The notes under the pieces are model-generated. The model did not search any database, had not been told where the DNA came from, and worked only from the letters and a program-made list of their open reading frames with translations. Both the position numbers and the translations under genes were made by a program. Source: Alteromonas profundi (GTDB lineage: Bacteria; Pseudomonadota; Gammaproteobacteria; Enterobacterales; Alteromonadaceae). Taken from it: 64,000 bases of DNA. Shown here piece by piece: positions 1 to 9,900 of this stretch. Within the stretch, counting starts at the first letter, position 1, and every line of letters begins with the position of its first letter. The stretch covers positions 124,001 to 188,000 of the forward strand of contig NZ_JAAAWN010000001.1 in NCBI RefSeq assembly GCF_010500865.1, given 5' to 3'.

Positions 1-521
1 ACACGACAGAAAACTTACTGCAACAGTTAACCGATGGCCGCTTAGATCTTCTGATTCTCGCATTGCCGATGGAAACACCTGGGTGTAAGCAAATGGTATT
101 GGGTCATGACCCCTTTCATCTTATTGCGCATGAAGAAATGGCAGCACAATTGCCTGAACCGGTAGATATATCTCACTTGCCTAAAAAGAGTATCTTTTTA
201 TTGCAACAAGAGCACTGTATGACCGGCCATGCGGTGAGTGCGTGCAACTTGCAGCATAGCGATCAAATAAGCAGTGTAGCGGCCAGTAGTTTGTATACCT
301 TGGTGCAATTAGCAAAAAGTAAGATGGGGTATACATTCTTGCCAGAGTTAGCGCTAAATCAGTCTATTATTCGCCACACTAACTTGAAAAGTTTCGCCGC
401 TGAAGAGCAAGCCTACCGAGAAATCGGCCTAGTATGGCGCTCTGGCACAACAAGAATGCAGTTGTTTAGAAGAGTGGGTGAAATAATTGCGCCGTTACTG
501 CCTATTCCTAAATTAACCTAG
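1..521 (+). CDS. oxyR: OxyR-like LysR-family regulator, 3' part only
   Basis: The reading frame is open from base 3 and enters from outside the window, so only the last 172 residues are visible. They correspond to the effector-binding domain of a LysR-type regulator. The segment LLQQEHCMTGHAVSACN aligns in pattern with the redox loop of OxyR (LxxxHCLRxxAxxxC), and the two cysteines sit where the H2O2-sensing pair of OxyR lies. The later stretch with GYTFLPELAL and IGLVWRSG also follows the OxyR pattern. OxyR activates peroxide-defence genes after disulfide formation. The DNA-binding domain is outside the window, so the family call rests on the C-terminal half only. Confidence 0.8.
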   Translation, partial: TTENLLQQLTDGRLDLLILALPMETPGCKQMVLGHDPFHLIAHEEMAAQLPEPVDISHLPKKSIFLLQQEHCMTGHAVSACNLQHSDQISSVAASSLYTLVQLAKSKMGYTFLPELALNQSIIRHTNLKSFAAEEQAYREIGLVWRSGTTRMQLFRRVGEIIAPLLPIPKLT

Positions 522-564
522 CAACGCGCTTAAGCTAACCTTAGATTGTAGGACTCATAGCTAG

Positions 565-1092
565 CTAGGCTTTAGGAGCTTCATGGCCTAGCGATGCTGC
601 CCAGCTTAGGTCGGCCCGGGGAAGGTGGTTAGCTGCACCATGGCCAAAGCTATGCAATGCGCTGTACGCACTGTTTGACGGTAATCGGCAATAATGACAC
701 AGCGCATAAAAAAGCAAGCTGCAGCGGTGGCCAGTTCCGTCGCAATGAAGATAAATGCTCGCGCCTTCTTGTAACATTTGAGAAAGTTCGTGAAGATATT
801 GATGTAAATGTACATCGTCGGTAGAGGAAGAAGCGCCTGGCGATGTAAAAGGCACCCACAGCCATGCTAAACCCGCAGCGTGTGCTTTATCACGAATAAC
901 GGGGGCCTGTTCTTCGCCTGTTTGCACAGTGGCAAGGTGTGTAACACCTAATGACTTTAACTTCTGATAGCTTTCGTCGGTGGGTTTACCCCCTAAACAT
1001 ATCTTGCCTGCACTTAGAGAAAACCATGCCAATGCAGGGCGTTCTGACGACGCCTCATTTAATAAATTTGTATTCACGTAAGTTTCAGTCAT
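565..1092 (-). CDS. Cys-based phosphatase-like protein (PTP/DSP fold)
   Basis: A 175-residue protein starting MTETYVNTN. The start is chosen because this ATG overlaps the TGA of the upstream TrhA gene (ATGA), which suggests translational coupling; a longer reading frame exists but would run deep into that gene. Residues 116-125 read HCDGTGHRCS, which fits the HC-x5-R phosphate-binding loop of protein tyrosine and dual-specificity phosphatases, with Cys117 as nucleophile and Arg123. The upstream part (LGVTHLATVQTGEE, then GLAWLWVPF) matches the strand-helix pattern of bacterial DSP-like phosphatases. The substrate is unknown. Pairing with a membrane protein could indicate a lipid or membrane-linked substrate, but that is inference. 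Confidence 0.65.
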   Translation of the reverse strand: MTETYVNTNLLNEASSERPALAWFSLSAGKICLGGKPTDESYQKLKSLGVTHLATVQTGEEQAPVIRDKAHAAGLAWLWVPFTSPGASSSTDDVHLHQYLHELSQMLQEGASIYLHCDGTGHRCSLLFYALCHYCRLPSNSAYSALHSFGHGAANHLPRADLSWAASLGHEAPKA

Positions 1093-1745
1093 ACCACAAA
1101 ATAATAAATAGAAAAGAAATGGCAAGCACAGCCACCAATCACAAACATATGCCATATAGCATGGGTGTATTTTACTCTTTTTGCTACGTAAAAGCACACG
1201 CCAATACTAAAGCTTAAGCCGCCTGCTACAAGCAGCCACAGCCCGGCTTTAGGAAGGGCTAAATATAACGGATAAATAAGCCCTAATGCTATCCATCCCA
1301 TCAGCAAGTAGGTCATGACAGAGACTTTCGGAAATCTATGCTGAGCGACGAGTTTAAACGCTACACCACCGATGGCTAAGCACCATATTACCGCCGTCAT
1401 CGTAATGCCCAATGCACCACCAATAGCCACCAAAAGTAGCGGTGTGTAAGTACCCGCTATCAATAAATATATAGCACTGTGGTCAAATAATTTAAGCCAG
1501 CCTTTTGCTTGAGGGTGGGTGATGGCGTGGTAAAGGGTTGAGCTTAAAAACATTAAAATAAGCGTTGAGCCGTAGATGGCAGCTACCGTAACCGACAAAC
1601 TATCTTCAGCGCGATACAGCATAATTACCAGCCCTACAATGGCCGCTACAAGGCCAATGCCGTGGCTTACGCTATTAAGCCACTCTTCAACTAATGAGTA
1701 GGCTTGTTTTGGAATACTCTCATTGTTTGATGGGGTGGATTTCAT
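1089..1745 (-). CDS. trhA: TrhA/hemolysin III family membrane protein
   Basis: A 218-residue polytopic inner-membrane protein of the hemolysin III / PAQR-like family (E. coli YqfA/TrhA). Family marks are the N-terminal EEWLNSVSHGIG segment, the SSTLYHA motif with its conserved Ser and His, the DHSAIYLLIAGTYTP motif, and HAIWHMFVIGGCACHFF near the C terminus; the conserved Asp and His residues form the presumed metal site. About seven hydrophobic segments are visible. Members have been linked to membrane energetics and fluidity in E. coli; biochemical activity is not established. It is the first gene of a two-gene unit with the phosphatase-like gene, overlapping it by four bases. Confidence 0.9.
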   Translation of the reverse strand: MKSTPSNNESIPKQAYSLVEEWLNSVSHGIGLVAAIVGLVIMLYRAEDSLSVTVAAIYGSTLILMFLSSTLYHAITHPQAKGWLKLFDHSAIYLLIAGTYTPLLLVAIGGALGITMTAVIWCLAIGGVAFKLVAQHRFPKVSVMTYLLMGWIALGLIYPLYLALPKAGLWLLVAGGLSFSIGVCFYVAKRVKYTHAIWHMFVIGGCACHFFSIYYFVV

Positions 1746-2112
1746 CGATGCTCCTGTTTCGGTTTATCAGCTGTATGATAAAGCATTCTGGGTTGAGAAT
1801 AGGTTTATCACGGGTGGTTTGACAATTTAAGCGCACACTTGTTCGCTGAAATTTAAAGCATAGCAGAATTGTTACTAATAGCGATGACAATCAGATTACA
1901 CCTTAGCCCTTTTTGTAAAACCTTCTCTACACCGGCTGTCAGTTTTATTAACTCGCTTTTTAATCAATAGTGCGGATAAAGCTAGCGTTGGTATGGGGCG
2001 TTATTCGTTTTACAGGCAACGATTATTGTTGGCAATTGAACGTTTCTGATATCGCCAGTTAAGTTATGACTTGATAGTATGTTTAAGGCAGAAAAAATGA
2101 CTAGGAAGCGAT
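1746..2112. other. Intergenic region, divergent promoters expected
   Basis: A 367-bp gap between the divergently transcribed trhA and M1 peptidase genes. A TTGACA-like hexamer lies at 1819-1824, but no convincing -10 is seen at the right distance. No gene, repeat or RNA could be supported here. Confidence 0.4.
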
Positions 2113-4062
2113 ATGAAAAACTATGGGATGTTCGCCACCTTTGTGTGTGCACCGCTACTGTTTGCGTGCAGTGAGAAAGCCAGTCAAACAGATGAAGCGA
2201 TGACGACACCGTCTAGCACCACGGTGGAGTCACAGCAACAGGGTAAGGGAAAAACCGATACGGCAGCTGAGGCTGTAGTGTCTGATATCGCCACTGGTGT
2301 GGATTATCACTCTTTTTCTAACCCTGATGAAATTCGTGTAACGCACTTATCTCTCGATCTTAGTGCTAATTTTGATACGAAACAGTTGGTGGGTAAGGTA
2401 ACGCTAGATATAGAGCGCGCAGCGCCAACCAATAATCAGCTTATTTTAGATACCCGCGCTCTTAATATTGCTAAAGTAACTGTAGAAGGTGAAGACATTG
2501 CTTATGAACTTGGGGAAACCGACCCTGATTTAGGCACCCCACTGTCAATAACCTTACCAGAACACGCTAAGTCGGTGACGGTAGCGTACTCAACCTCTGC
2601 AGAGGCTTCCGGTGTACAATGGTTAACGCCCGCACAAACGGCAGGTAAGCAGCATCCCTTTTTATTTACGCAGGCCCAAGCAGTCCACGCTCGAAGCTTT
2701 ATTCCGCTACAAGACTCCCCTAAAGTGCGTGTAACCTACGACGCAAACATAAAAACGCCACCTGAATTACTTGCAGTAATGAGTGCCGCTAACGACCCTA
2801 CCACGAAGCGCGATGGCGATTATAGCTTCACAATGCCTCAGGCAGTACCATCCTACTTAATTGCGCTTGCTATTGGTGACCTTAAGTTTAAATCTATGGG
2901 TAAGCGTACCGGGGTTTATGCGGAACCCGCTTTGCTTGATGCAGCGGCCGCTGAGTTTGAAGATACCGAAGCTATGTTAGAGGTTACGGAAAGAACCTAT
3001 GGTCCTTATCAGTGGGACAGATATGATCTACTGATATTGCCCCCCTCATTTCCTTTCGGTGGCATGGAAAACCCTCGTCTTTCTTTTATCACACCAACCG
3101 TTATTGCAGGTGACAAGAGTTTAGTTGCACTAATTGCGCACGAATTAGCGCACAGCTGGTCGGGCAATACGGTAACAAATGCAACATGGCGTGACCTTTG
3201 GTTAAACGAGGGTTTCACTACGTATCTTACTTATCGCATAATGGAAGTGGTTTACGGCCATGAAAGGTATAAGCAGGAAGCCGTGCTGGGCTACCAAGAT
3301 CTTCAACGTGACTTAGCTGCATTAAATGAGCAAGATGAAATACTCGCTATTGATTTACGGGGGAGAAATCCTGACGATGTGTTCTCTAATATACCTTATG
3401 AGAAGGGCGCATTATTTTTACGTGAATTAGAGCAAAAAGTTGGCCGAAAAAACTTTGATGCCTTCTTAATGCAATATTTTGAAGACTTTGAGTTTCAGAG
3501 CATTACGACCGATCAATTTATTGCCTACCTCGATAAAACGTTGTTGGCAAGCTACCCGCAAAAACTCGACCGTGAGCGTATTCATGCATGGATATTTGAG
3601 CCTGGTTTACCCGATAATGCGCCACAACCTGAGTCTGATGCCTTTGATACTATTGATGATATAAGAGCTCAGTGGCTAGCAGGTACACGCCCGGCAAGCG
3701 ATATTGATACGCGTTTGTGGACCGTGCATCAATGGCTGTACTTTCTTAACAATATGCCAAACAGCCTTAGTGCAGCTCAGCTAGATGAACTAGATGCTGC
3801 CTTTTCGTTAACCACCACCAGCAATAACGAAATTGCCCATAGCTGGTTAATGATTGCAGTGGCTAATGAATATAAGCCAGCTTATGAACGCTTGTATGAG
3901 TATCTTACGTCAATTGGGCGCAACAAACTTGTGAAGCCGTTATACAGAGAGTTGGTAAAAACGCCAGAAGGTAAAGCGTTTGCTGCGAAGGCGTTTGCTG
4001 AAGCTAAGCCGGGCTACCATCCATTAACCATTAAAGCGAACGAAGGCTATGTGAAGCCCTAA
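2113..4062 (+). CDS. M1 family aminopeptidase, lipoprotein (LTA4H-like)
   Basis: A 649-residue zinc metallopeptidase. The N terminus is a lipoprotein signal with lipobox LLFAC (Cys at about residue 19), followed by a Ser/Thr/Gln-rich linker, so the enzyme is probably tethered in the cell envelope. PFGGMENPRL (GGMEN at 316-320) is the M1 exopeptidase substrate-binding motif, and HELAH (343-347) followed by NEGF (Glu366, 18 residues after the second His) is the HExxH-X18-E zinc site. Length, the wording of these motifs and the helical C-terminal third resemble leukotriene A4 hydrolase-type aminopeptidases rather than the longer PepN. It likely trims N-terminal residues from peptides taken up by the cell. 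It stands as a single gene. Confidence 0.93.
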   Translation: MKNYGMFATFVCAPLLFACSEKASQTDEAMTTPSSTTVESQQQGKGKTDTAAEAVVSDIATGVDYHSFSNPDEIRVTHLSLDLSANFDTKQLVGKVTLDIERAAPTNNQLILDTRALNIAKVTVEGEDIAYELGETDPDLGTPLSITLPEHAKSVTVAYSTSAEASGVQWLTPAQTAGKQHPFLFTQAQAVHARSFIPLQDSPKVRVTYDANIKTPPELLAVMSAANDPTTKRDGDYSFTMPQAVPSYLIALAIGDLKFKSMGKRTGVYAEPALLDAAAAEFEDTEAMLEVTERTYGPYQWDRYDLLILPPSFPFGGMENPRLSFITPTVIAGDKSLVALIAHELAHSWSGNTVTNATWRDLWLNEGFTTYLTYRIMEVVYGHERYKQEAVLGYQDLQRDLAALNEQDEILAIDLRGRNPDDVFSNIPYEKGALFLRELEQKVGRKNFDAFLMQYFEDFEFQSITTDQFIAYLDKTLLASYPQKLDRERIHAWIFEPGLPDNAPQPESDAFDTIDDIRAQWLAGTRPASDIDTRLWTVHQWLYFLNNMPNSLSAAQLDELDAAFSLTTTSNNEIAHSWLMIAVANEYKPAYERLYEYLTSIGRNKLVKPLYRELVKTPEGKAFAAKAFAEAKPGYHPLTIKANEGYVKP

Positions 4063-4208
4063 CAGGAAAACGATCCTCGCAGTAACTGATGCGTAACAAT
4101 ACATAGGTAACAATACATAAAGGGTAACAACAACCGCTTATGGGAACCAAAGCGGTGTCATTAAGACGCCGCTTTTCATTTTCAATCGTATGTGAGAAAG
4201 GAGTTATT

Positions 4209-4745
4209 ATGTACACGCAAAAACTACATGCAGGCTCAGAATTCCCCGACGTATCTGCAACCCTTCATTCGGGCGAATCGGTATCTTTAGATAATAGACG
4301 GGAAGGTTGTGACTGGAAAATGGTGGTGGTTTACCGAGGAAAGCATTGCCCTATCTGTACCAAGTTTCTTAACGCATTAGAAGATTACAAAGCGCGTCTT
4401 TTAGAGCTAGGCGTAGACTTTGTAGCGGTAAGCGCTGATAGTAAAGCGCAGCTAGATGCCCATTTAGACGATTTATCCATTACCTTTCCTATTGCTTACG
4501 GCTTATCTGAGCAAGATATGAAAACGTTAGGGGTTTATATATCTCAGCCGCGTTCTGAAAAAGAAACAGATCATAATTTCGCTGAACCGGCGTTATTTGT
4601 TCTAAACAAAGACAATAAGGTACAAATTATTGATGTGGCAAATGCACCCTTCGTGCGCCCAGATCTAGAGCAGCTTGTATCGGGCCTTGAGTTCATTCGA
4701 AAGCCTGAAAATAACTATCCTATTCGTGGTACCCATTCTAGCTAG
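4209..4745 (+). CDS. AhpC/TSA-like thioredoxin-fold protein
   Basis: A 178-residue cytoplasmic protein with no signal peptide. The start at MYTQKLHAG is favoured over an upstream in-frame ATG because an AAGGAG ribosome-binding site lies directly before it. It has a peroxiredoxin/redoxin fold: VVVYRGKHCPICTKFL carries a CxxC pair at the site of the peroxidatic region, followed by LGVDFVAVSADS and the cis-Pro-like FAEPALFVLN segment. Families of this type reduce peroxides or act as thiol oxidoreductases. The CPIC pair differs from the classic PxxxT-C motif of typical peroxiredoxins, so peroxidase activity is not certain. It is transcribed alone towards a terminator shared with yigZ. Confidence 0.8.
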   Translation: MYTQKLHAGSEFPDVSATLHSGESVSLDNRREGCDWKMVVVYRGKHCPICTKFLNALEDYKARLLELGVDFVAVSADSKAQLDAHLDDLSITFPIAYGLSEQDMKTLGVYISQPRSEKETDHNFAEPALFVLNKDNKVQIIDVANAPFVRPDLEQLVSGLEFIRKPENNYPIRGTHSS

Positions 4746-4755
4746 GAATATACCT

Positions 4756-4793
4756 CCGTTAGCGGGGCAATATGCCCGTTAACGGGGTTTTTA
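4756..4793. terminator. Rho-independent terminator between convergent genes
   Basis: CCGTTAGCGGGGC and GCCCGTTAACGG form an imperfect GC-rich stem around a short AATAT-type loop, followed by a T run. It lies between the convergent redox gene and yigZ and may serve both. Confidence 0.7.
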
Positions 4794-4807
4794 TTTGCAA
4801 CCGTGGA

Positions 4808-5401
4808 TTAGGAAGAAACATCTATACGAATTGCCGCGGTTTGTAATTCAAATTCATCTACTCCATCGGTGGGTACGCCAACACACATGCTAACGTGCTG
4901 TGCATACTGACACTCGCGAACTTCCCCGCCATTATGTTGCACTAGATGACGCACAAATTGTTCGTGTTTGAAGTCTACATTCAATTTCACTTCGCTAAGG
5001 TTAACTTCTTGTTTGGTTGGTAGCTGTGACATAGCGTGTTGCGCTGCTGCAGAATAGGCGCGAACTAACCCGCCAGCGCCCAGTTTTATACCACCAAAAT
5101 AACGGGTGACGATAACCATAACGTCGCCTACGTTTTTGTGCTGTAGTACATTTAGAATAGGCTTACCTGCTGTTCCACTCGGCTCGCCGTCATCGTCCAT
5201 GGCGAGCAACAACGGTTGCTTAGGCGAGCCAATAAGATAAGCCCAACAGTGATGCCTCGCATCAGGGTAGCGTGATTTCACTTTTGCCAGCAGCGCCATG
5301 GCCGCCTCACGACTGTCGGCATAGGCTGCATAAGCAATAAACTTGCTCTTTTTTATTTCATACAGGGTTTCAACCTGCGTATCAGGTACGGGGTATGTCA
5401 T
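4808..5401 (-). CDS. yigZ: YigZ/IMPACT family protein
   Basis: A 197-residue protein of the UPF0029/IMPACT family. The start is placed at MTYPVPDTQVETLYEIKKSKF, which matches the length and N terminus of E. coli YigZ; a TTG-initiated extension of 17 residues is possible but unnecessary. Signature stretches are EIKKSKF, PDARHHCWAY, DDDGEPSGTAGKP and VTRYFGGIKLGAGGLVRAY, followed by a C-terminal ferredoxin-like domain. The family shares the IMPACT N-terminal fold with a yeast translational regulator; a bacterial function is not settled. It is a single gene, convergent with the redox gene and divergent from sbcD. Confidence 0.93.
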   Translation of the reverse strand: MTYPVPDTQVETLYEIKKSKFIAYAAYADSREAAMALLAKVKSRYPDARHHCWAYLIGSPKQPLLLAMDDDGEPSGTAGKPILNVLQHKNVGDVMVIVTRYFGGIKLGAGGLVRAYSAAAQHAMSQLPTKQEVNLSEVKLNVDFKHEQFVRHLVQHNGGEVRECQYAQHVSMCVGVPTDGVDEFELQTAAIRIDVSS

Positions 5402-5638
5402 TAGGCTATTATACTGCAGTTCATAAAGATGGCTAATGCTAGATAGTGACAAAAGTTAATGGGGCATTTATATCGCCAGCAGCGAGCAAATAAAATTTTC
5501 ACCCACCCAAGGTCGGTGGTAAGCTCATGTTTTTAAGCCTATGATTTACCAGTGTCTTCGGGCGAGGTAACCTATACTCACCTAACACTTTTATAAACAC
5601 CGCCCTATAGCTTGTTAACAGATCCAGAGCCCACTTCA

Positions 5639-6901
5639 ATGAAAATTCTTCACACCTCCGATTGGCACTTAGGCCAAAGCTTTTTTACTAAAAGTCGTCT
5701 ACAAGAGCATTCAGCATTTATACAATGGATGCTTGAGTTAGTAGATGAGCAGCACATTGATGCTATTGTGATAGCCGGTGATATTTTTGATACGGGTACC
5801 CCGCCAAGTTATGCACGAGAGCTTTACTTACAGTTTGTAGGAGCGCTGCAATCAAAACACTGCTCGCTGGTGGTATTAGGTGGCAACCATGATTCGGTCT
5901 CGGTGCTTAACGAAAGCAAAAGCCTGTTGCGCTACCTCAACTGCCACGTAGTTTCTAGTACGTATGGCAATATTGAAGAGCAAGTGATCAAGTTAAACGA
6001 TCGTGAAGGTAAGGTGGGCGCCATACTTTGTGCCGTGCCCTTTATTCGCGCCAGAGATGTATTAAAAAGCCAAGCAGGGGCAAGTGCAATTGATAAACGT
6101 CAAGGCCTTGCTGATGCCATTAAACACCATTACGCAACGCTATATAGCGAAGCGTTACGCCAACGCCAAGCATTAGCGTTGAACGTACCTATTGTTGCCA
6201 CAGGCCACTTAACCGCCTTAGGCGTAAGCCAAAGCGAGAGTGTAAGGGATATTTATATTGGTACCCTGGAAGGGTTTGCCGCTGATGGGTTTCCGCCCGC
6301 CGATTATATTGCCCTTGGTCATATTCACCGACCACAGAAAGTGGCAGGGCGAGAATCTATTCGTTATTCAGGTTCGCCTATACCGTTAAGTTTTGATGAA
6401 CTTAACACGCAAAAACAGGTGCTTATTGCACAATTTAAAGAAGGCAAGCTCGATAGCGTAACGCCAATAGCTATTCCTCGCTTTCAGGCCATGCAGGTAA
6501 TTCGCGGCAACTTAAAAGAAATAGAACATGCGCTTAATACCAGCGAGTTATTACAGCAAGCCAGCGAGGCATCCCCTGTCTGGTTGTGTATAGAAGTTGA
6601 AACCCAAGATTACCTCACCGACTTACAGCAACGTATTCACGTGCTAATTGAAGGTAAGCATGCCGAAATTTTGCAATTGAAGCGCCGTCGTCAACGTGTA
6701 GAAAATGCGCTGTCGGCAGACGATAAGGTGAGTTTAAGCGAGTTATCCGTTAAAGAGGTATTTAACGCCCGCCTAGCCATAGAGAATTTTGATGACGAGG
6801 AAAGCAAAGAGCGAAAAGCGCGCATACAGCAGCACTTTGATGAAGTGTTCGAGCAGGTTGATTTAGCGCGTAGCAGTGCTGATATGAAGGAGGAAGGTTA
6901 A
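5639..6901 (+). CDS. sbcD: SbcD exonuclease subunit
   Basis: A 420-residue metallophosphoesterase, the nuclease subunit of the SbcCD (Mre11-Rad50) complex, which cleaves DNA hairpins and protein-blocked ends. The start MKILHTSDWHLGQ carries the first metal motif (DxH); later motifs are GDIFDTG, GGNHDS and ALGHIHRPQ. A longer start nine codons upstream exists, but the family begins at this Met. The C-terminal part is the capping and SbcC-binding region. The TAA stop overlaps the sbcC start by one base, so the two subunits are translationally coupled. Confidence 0.97.
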   Translation: MKILHTSDWHLGQSFFTKSRLQEHSAFIQWMLELVDEQHIDAIVIAGDIFDTGTPPSYARELYLQFVGALQSKHCSLVVLGGNHDSVSVLNESKSLLRYLNCHVVSSTYGNIEEQVIKLNDREGKVGAILCAVPFIRARDVLKSQAGASAIDKRQGLADAIKHHYATLYSEALRQRQALALNVPIVATGHLTALGVSQSESVRDIYIGTLEGFAADGFPPADYIALGHIHRPQKVAGRESIRYSGSPIPLSFDELNTQKQVLIAQFKEGKLDSVTPIAIPRFQAMQVIRGNLKEIEHALNTSELLQQASEASPVWLCIEVETQDYLTDLQQRIHVLIEGKHAEILQLKRRRQRVENALSADDKVSLSELSVKEVFNARLAIENFDDEESKERKARIQQHFDEVFEQVDLARSSADMKEEG

Positions 6902-9900
6902 TGAAAATCCTTACATTGCGCCTTAAGAATTTAAATGCATTAAAAGGTGAGTGGAAAATTGATTTTACTCAGTCTCCTTTCATCGACAACGGCTTATTTG
7001 CCATTACTGGCCCCACGGGGGCGGGTAAAACAACCTTGCTTGACGCTATCTGTTTAGCTCTTTATCACCAAACGCCAAGACTTGGCATGCTATCGGCCAC
7101 CTCCAACGACATTATGACCCGTGGGTGTGCTGAGTGTTTAGCTGAGGTAGAGTTTGACATAAAAGGCACTGCGTACCGTGCATTTTGGAGCATGCGAAGA
7201 GCGCGGGGTAAGCCGGATGGAAATTTACAAAGCGCAGATGTTGAGCTGGCTGAAGTAGCAAGTGGCAAGGTATTAGCCAACCAAGTGCGGCCTAAAAGTG
7301 AAGAGGTAGAGCGGCTTACAGGGCTTAATTTTGCCCGTTTTACGAAATCTATGATGCTATCACAAGGTGACTTCGCTGCATTTTTAAACGCCAATGAAAA
7401 CGACCGCGCAGAACTACTAGAAGAATTAACCGGTACTGAAATATACGGTCAAATTTCCCAGGCGGTACACGAGAAATACAAAGCTGCGCAAGACACCAAA
7501 AATACCTTTAACCTTCGTTTAGAGGGGGTGCAGTTACTGAGTGACGAAGAAGAAAATGCGCTAAATAGCGAGTTAGCGTTGGTGAAAAGCCAGCTAACCA
7601 CATTCAATAGCGAAATTGAAAAATTACAGCAACAAGCCCAATGGCTTAGCCAATTCGAGGCAAATGAAAACGCGCTTCATCAAGCAAAAGAAAAAGTAGC
7701 TGTAGCGAATAAAGACTATGACACCCATAGCTCTGAACTGGACAAATTAGCCGAGAGTGAGCCAGCCGAACGTTTACGCCAACCCTATGATGCACTCACC
7801 AAGCTTAAAGATGATGAAAGTAAAGTTGTGGCATTGCTTGTTAGTAAGCAACAAAAGCTTCCCGAGATACAAGGCCAGTTAGAGGCAGAAAAAGCCCGCT
7901 TTAATCAGGCAAGTGAAAACCGCGATGAAGCGGTAAATGCGGGTAATGCCTTTGAGACGCTAGTGCTTGAGAAAATTATACCCATTGATAATAAACTAAG
8001 AGAGTACGAGAAAGACAATCGGCGTATAACAGATGCACTTGATGAAACCACAAAAGCGCTAAATATCGATAAAAGTGAACGTGAACAGCAAAGTAAGCTG
8101 ACAGAAACCCTAGCGCTAGAAAAAGTGCAGCGCGAAAGCTATTTGCAGCAACATAAGGCTGATGGAGACATTGCTCATAAAATTAGTGGTTGGCTGGAGC
8201 AGGCTAAAAGTGTCAATAAAGACGCTATGCTTTATCAAGAAAACAAACAAAAGCAAGCGGCAAACCAACAATCACTTAAGCAGTTAAGTGACAGTATTAC
8301 AGCGCACCAGCAGGGAATAAAAGCGCTACACGATAAACTAACCGCGCAGACAGAATTCACCAACGCGTGTGAGCGTTCATTGATTGAAGCCACAAAGACG
8401 GGCGATGCAGACGCGCTAGCCGCCACCATAGCTGAACTTAACGGTCGTTGGCGATATGTGGTGCAAGGTAAGCAGGTTCAGCAGCAGTATCAACAGCTTA
8501 CTATTAAACAAGAACGAAACAAGGCGGCACTGAGTGAGCTTGTGCAAGCGTATTCAGACACAAGCCAAACTCGTGAGCAGCTCGCCGAGAAGTATCGCAG
8601 TACGCAACAGCAGCTTAATGATGTAAGTAAACTTATTGAACAAGACGCTGAGCTTACCAGCCTGCGCCAACAATTGACAGATGGCGAACCCTGTCCGCTG
8701 TGTGGCTCCAAGCAGCATCATTTAGCGCAGGCGGCTATTGACGTACCTGAAACCGTTAAGCGCCGCGACGAGCTAAAACGTGTACTTAGCGATATCGAGA
8801 AAGAGGGCGCAGAAGCGCGGGATAAACTAGCCAACCTGACACTACAAAAAGCAAAATGTGAAGAGGCTGATAAAGAGTTTTCAGCCTCGTTAGAAGCAAT
8901 CAGCATTGATTGGCAACAGGTACTAACCCAGCTTGGTTGTAAGTATGAACTAAATGATGCACACGGCTTTGCAAATTTTGAACACCAGCAAGAAAAAGCG
9001 CTTGAAGACTTAACCCTCAAAATGAAGGACGTGAAGGAAGCTGAGCAAAACCTACATAAGGCCAAGTTAGCCCAAGATGAAACGCAAAAGACGCTACGAG
9101 AGAAAGAATACGAGTGTCAATTAGCGCAGGAAAAATACACCCAATATTCACAACGTATTGAAGAAATCGAAAGTGACAATGCCACATTAAACGCACAGTT
9201 GGCGGCCTCAAAAAAAGCGCTTGAAGACGAGATCAAACAACATGGGTTATCGCCGTCACAGGATTTGCCCGCATGGTTAGCGCAAAAGCAGCGTGATGCT
9301 AGTGAGTATAGTCAGCAGAGCGAGGCTTTTAAGACGTTGCTGGAACGCGAGCAAGATAATCAGCGCAAGCAACAAGCGCTAACCAACAAGATTCAAGAGT
9401 TAGAAAAACTGGCCGCTGAATACCAAGCCCTGCAAGAAAGTAACAATGAACGTATTGCCGCGCTTACTGTCGAGCGTGTTGCCCTGTTTCCTCAAAAAGA
9501 TATTGGTAAAACGCGAGAGCAGCATAAGAGTTATATAGCTCAGAGTGAAAAAGCCCTTGAATTGGCGCGAGAAAAAATGACCGAATGCGACAAGGCATTA
9601 GCGTCAGTTCGCAGTGAAATTGCGCAACTAAGCGCGCAGAAAAACGATATAAGTGAAGCAAAATCGGCCCAGCAGCAACGTTTTGAAAGCGCACTGGCCA
9701 CGAGCCCCTTTAACACGGAAAGTGCGTTTTTGAATGCGCTTCTGCCTTATGAAGAACGCGAGCGCTTACAACAACTTCGCCAACGTATAGTAACCCAGCA
9801 ACAACAGGCGGCGGTATTACTCGAGCAGGCCGAAACGCAAAAAGTATCATTATTGGCTAATGAAAACGCCGAGCAGTTCCAAACCCAAAGTATGCAAGTG

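Noticed and set aside
1982..2209. Minus-strand frame of 75 codons across the start of the M1 peptidase
   Set aside because: It overlaps the signal peptide of a clear gene, has no ribosome-binding site and no family pattern.
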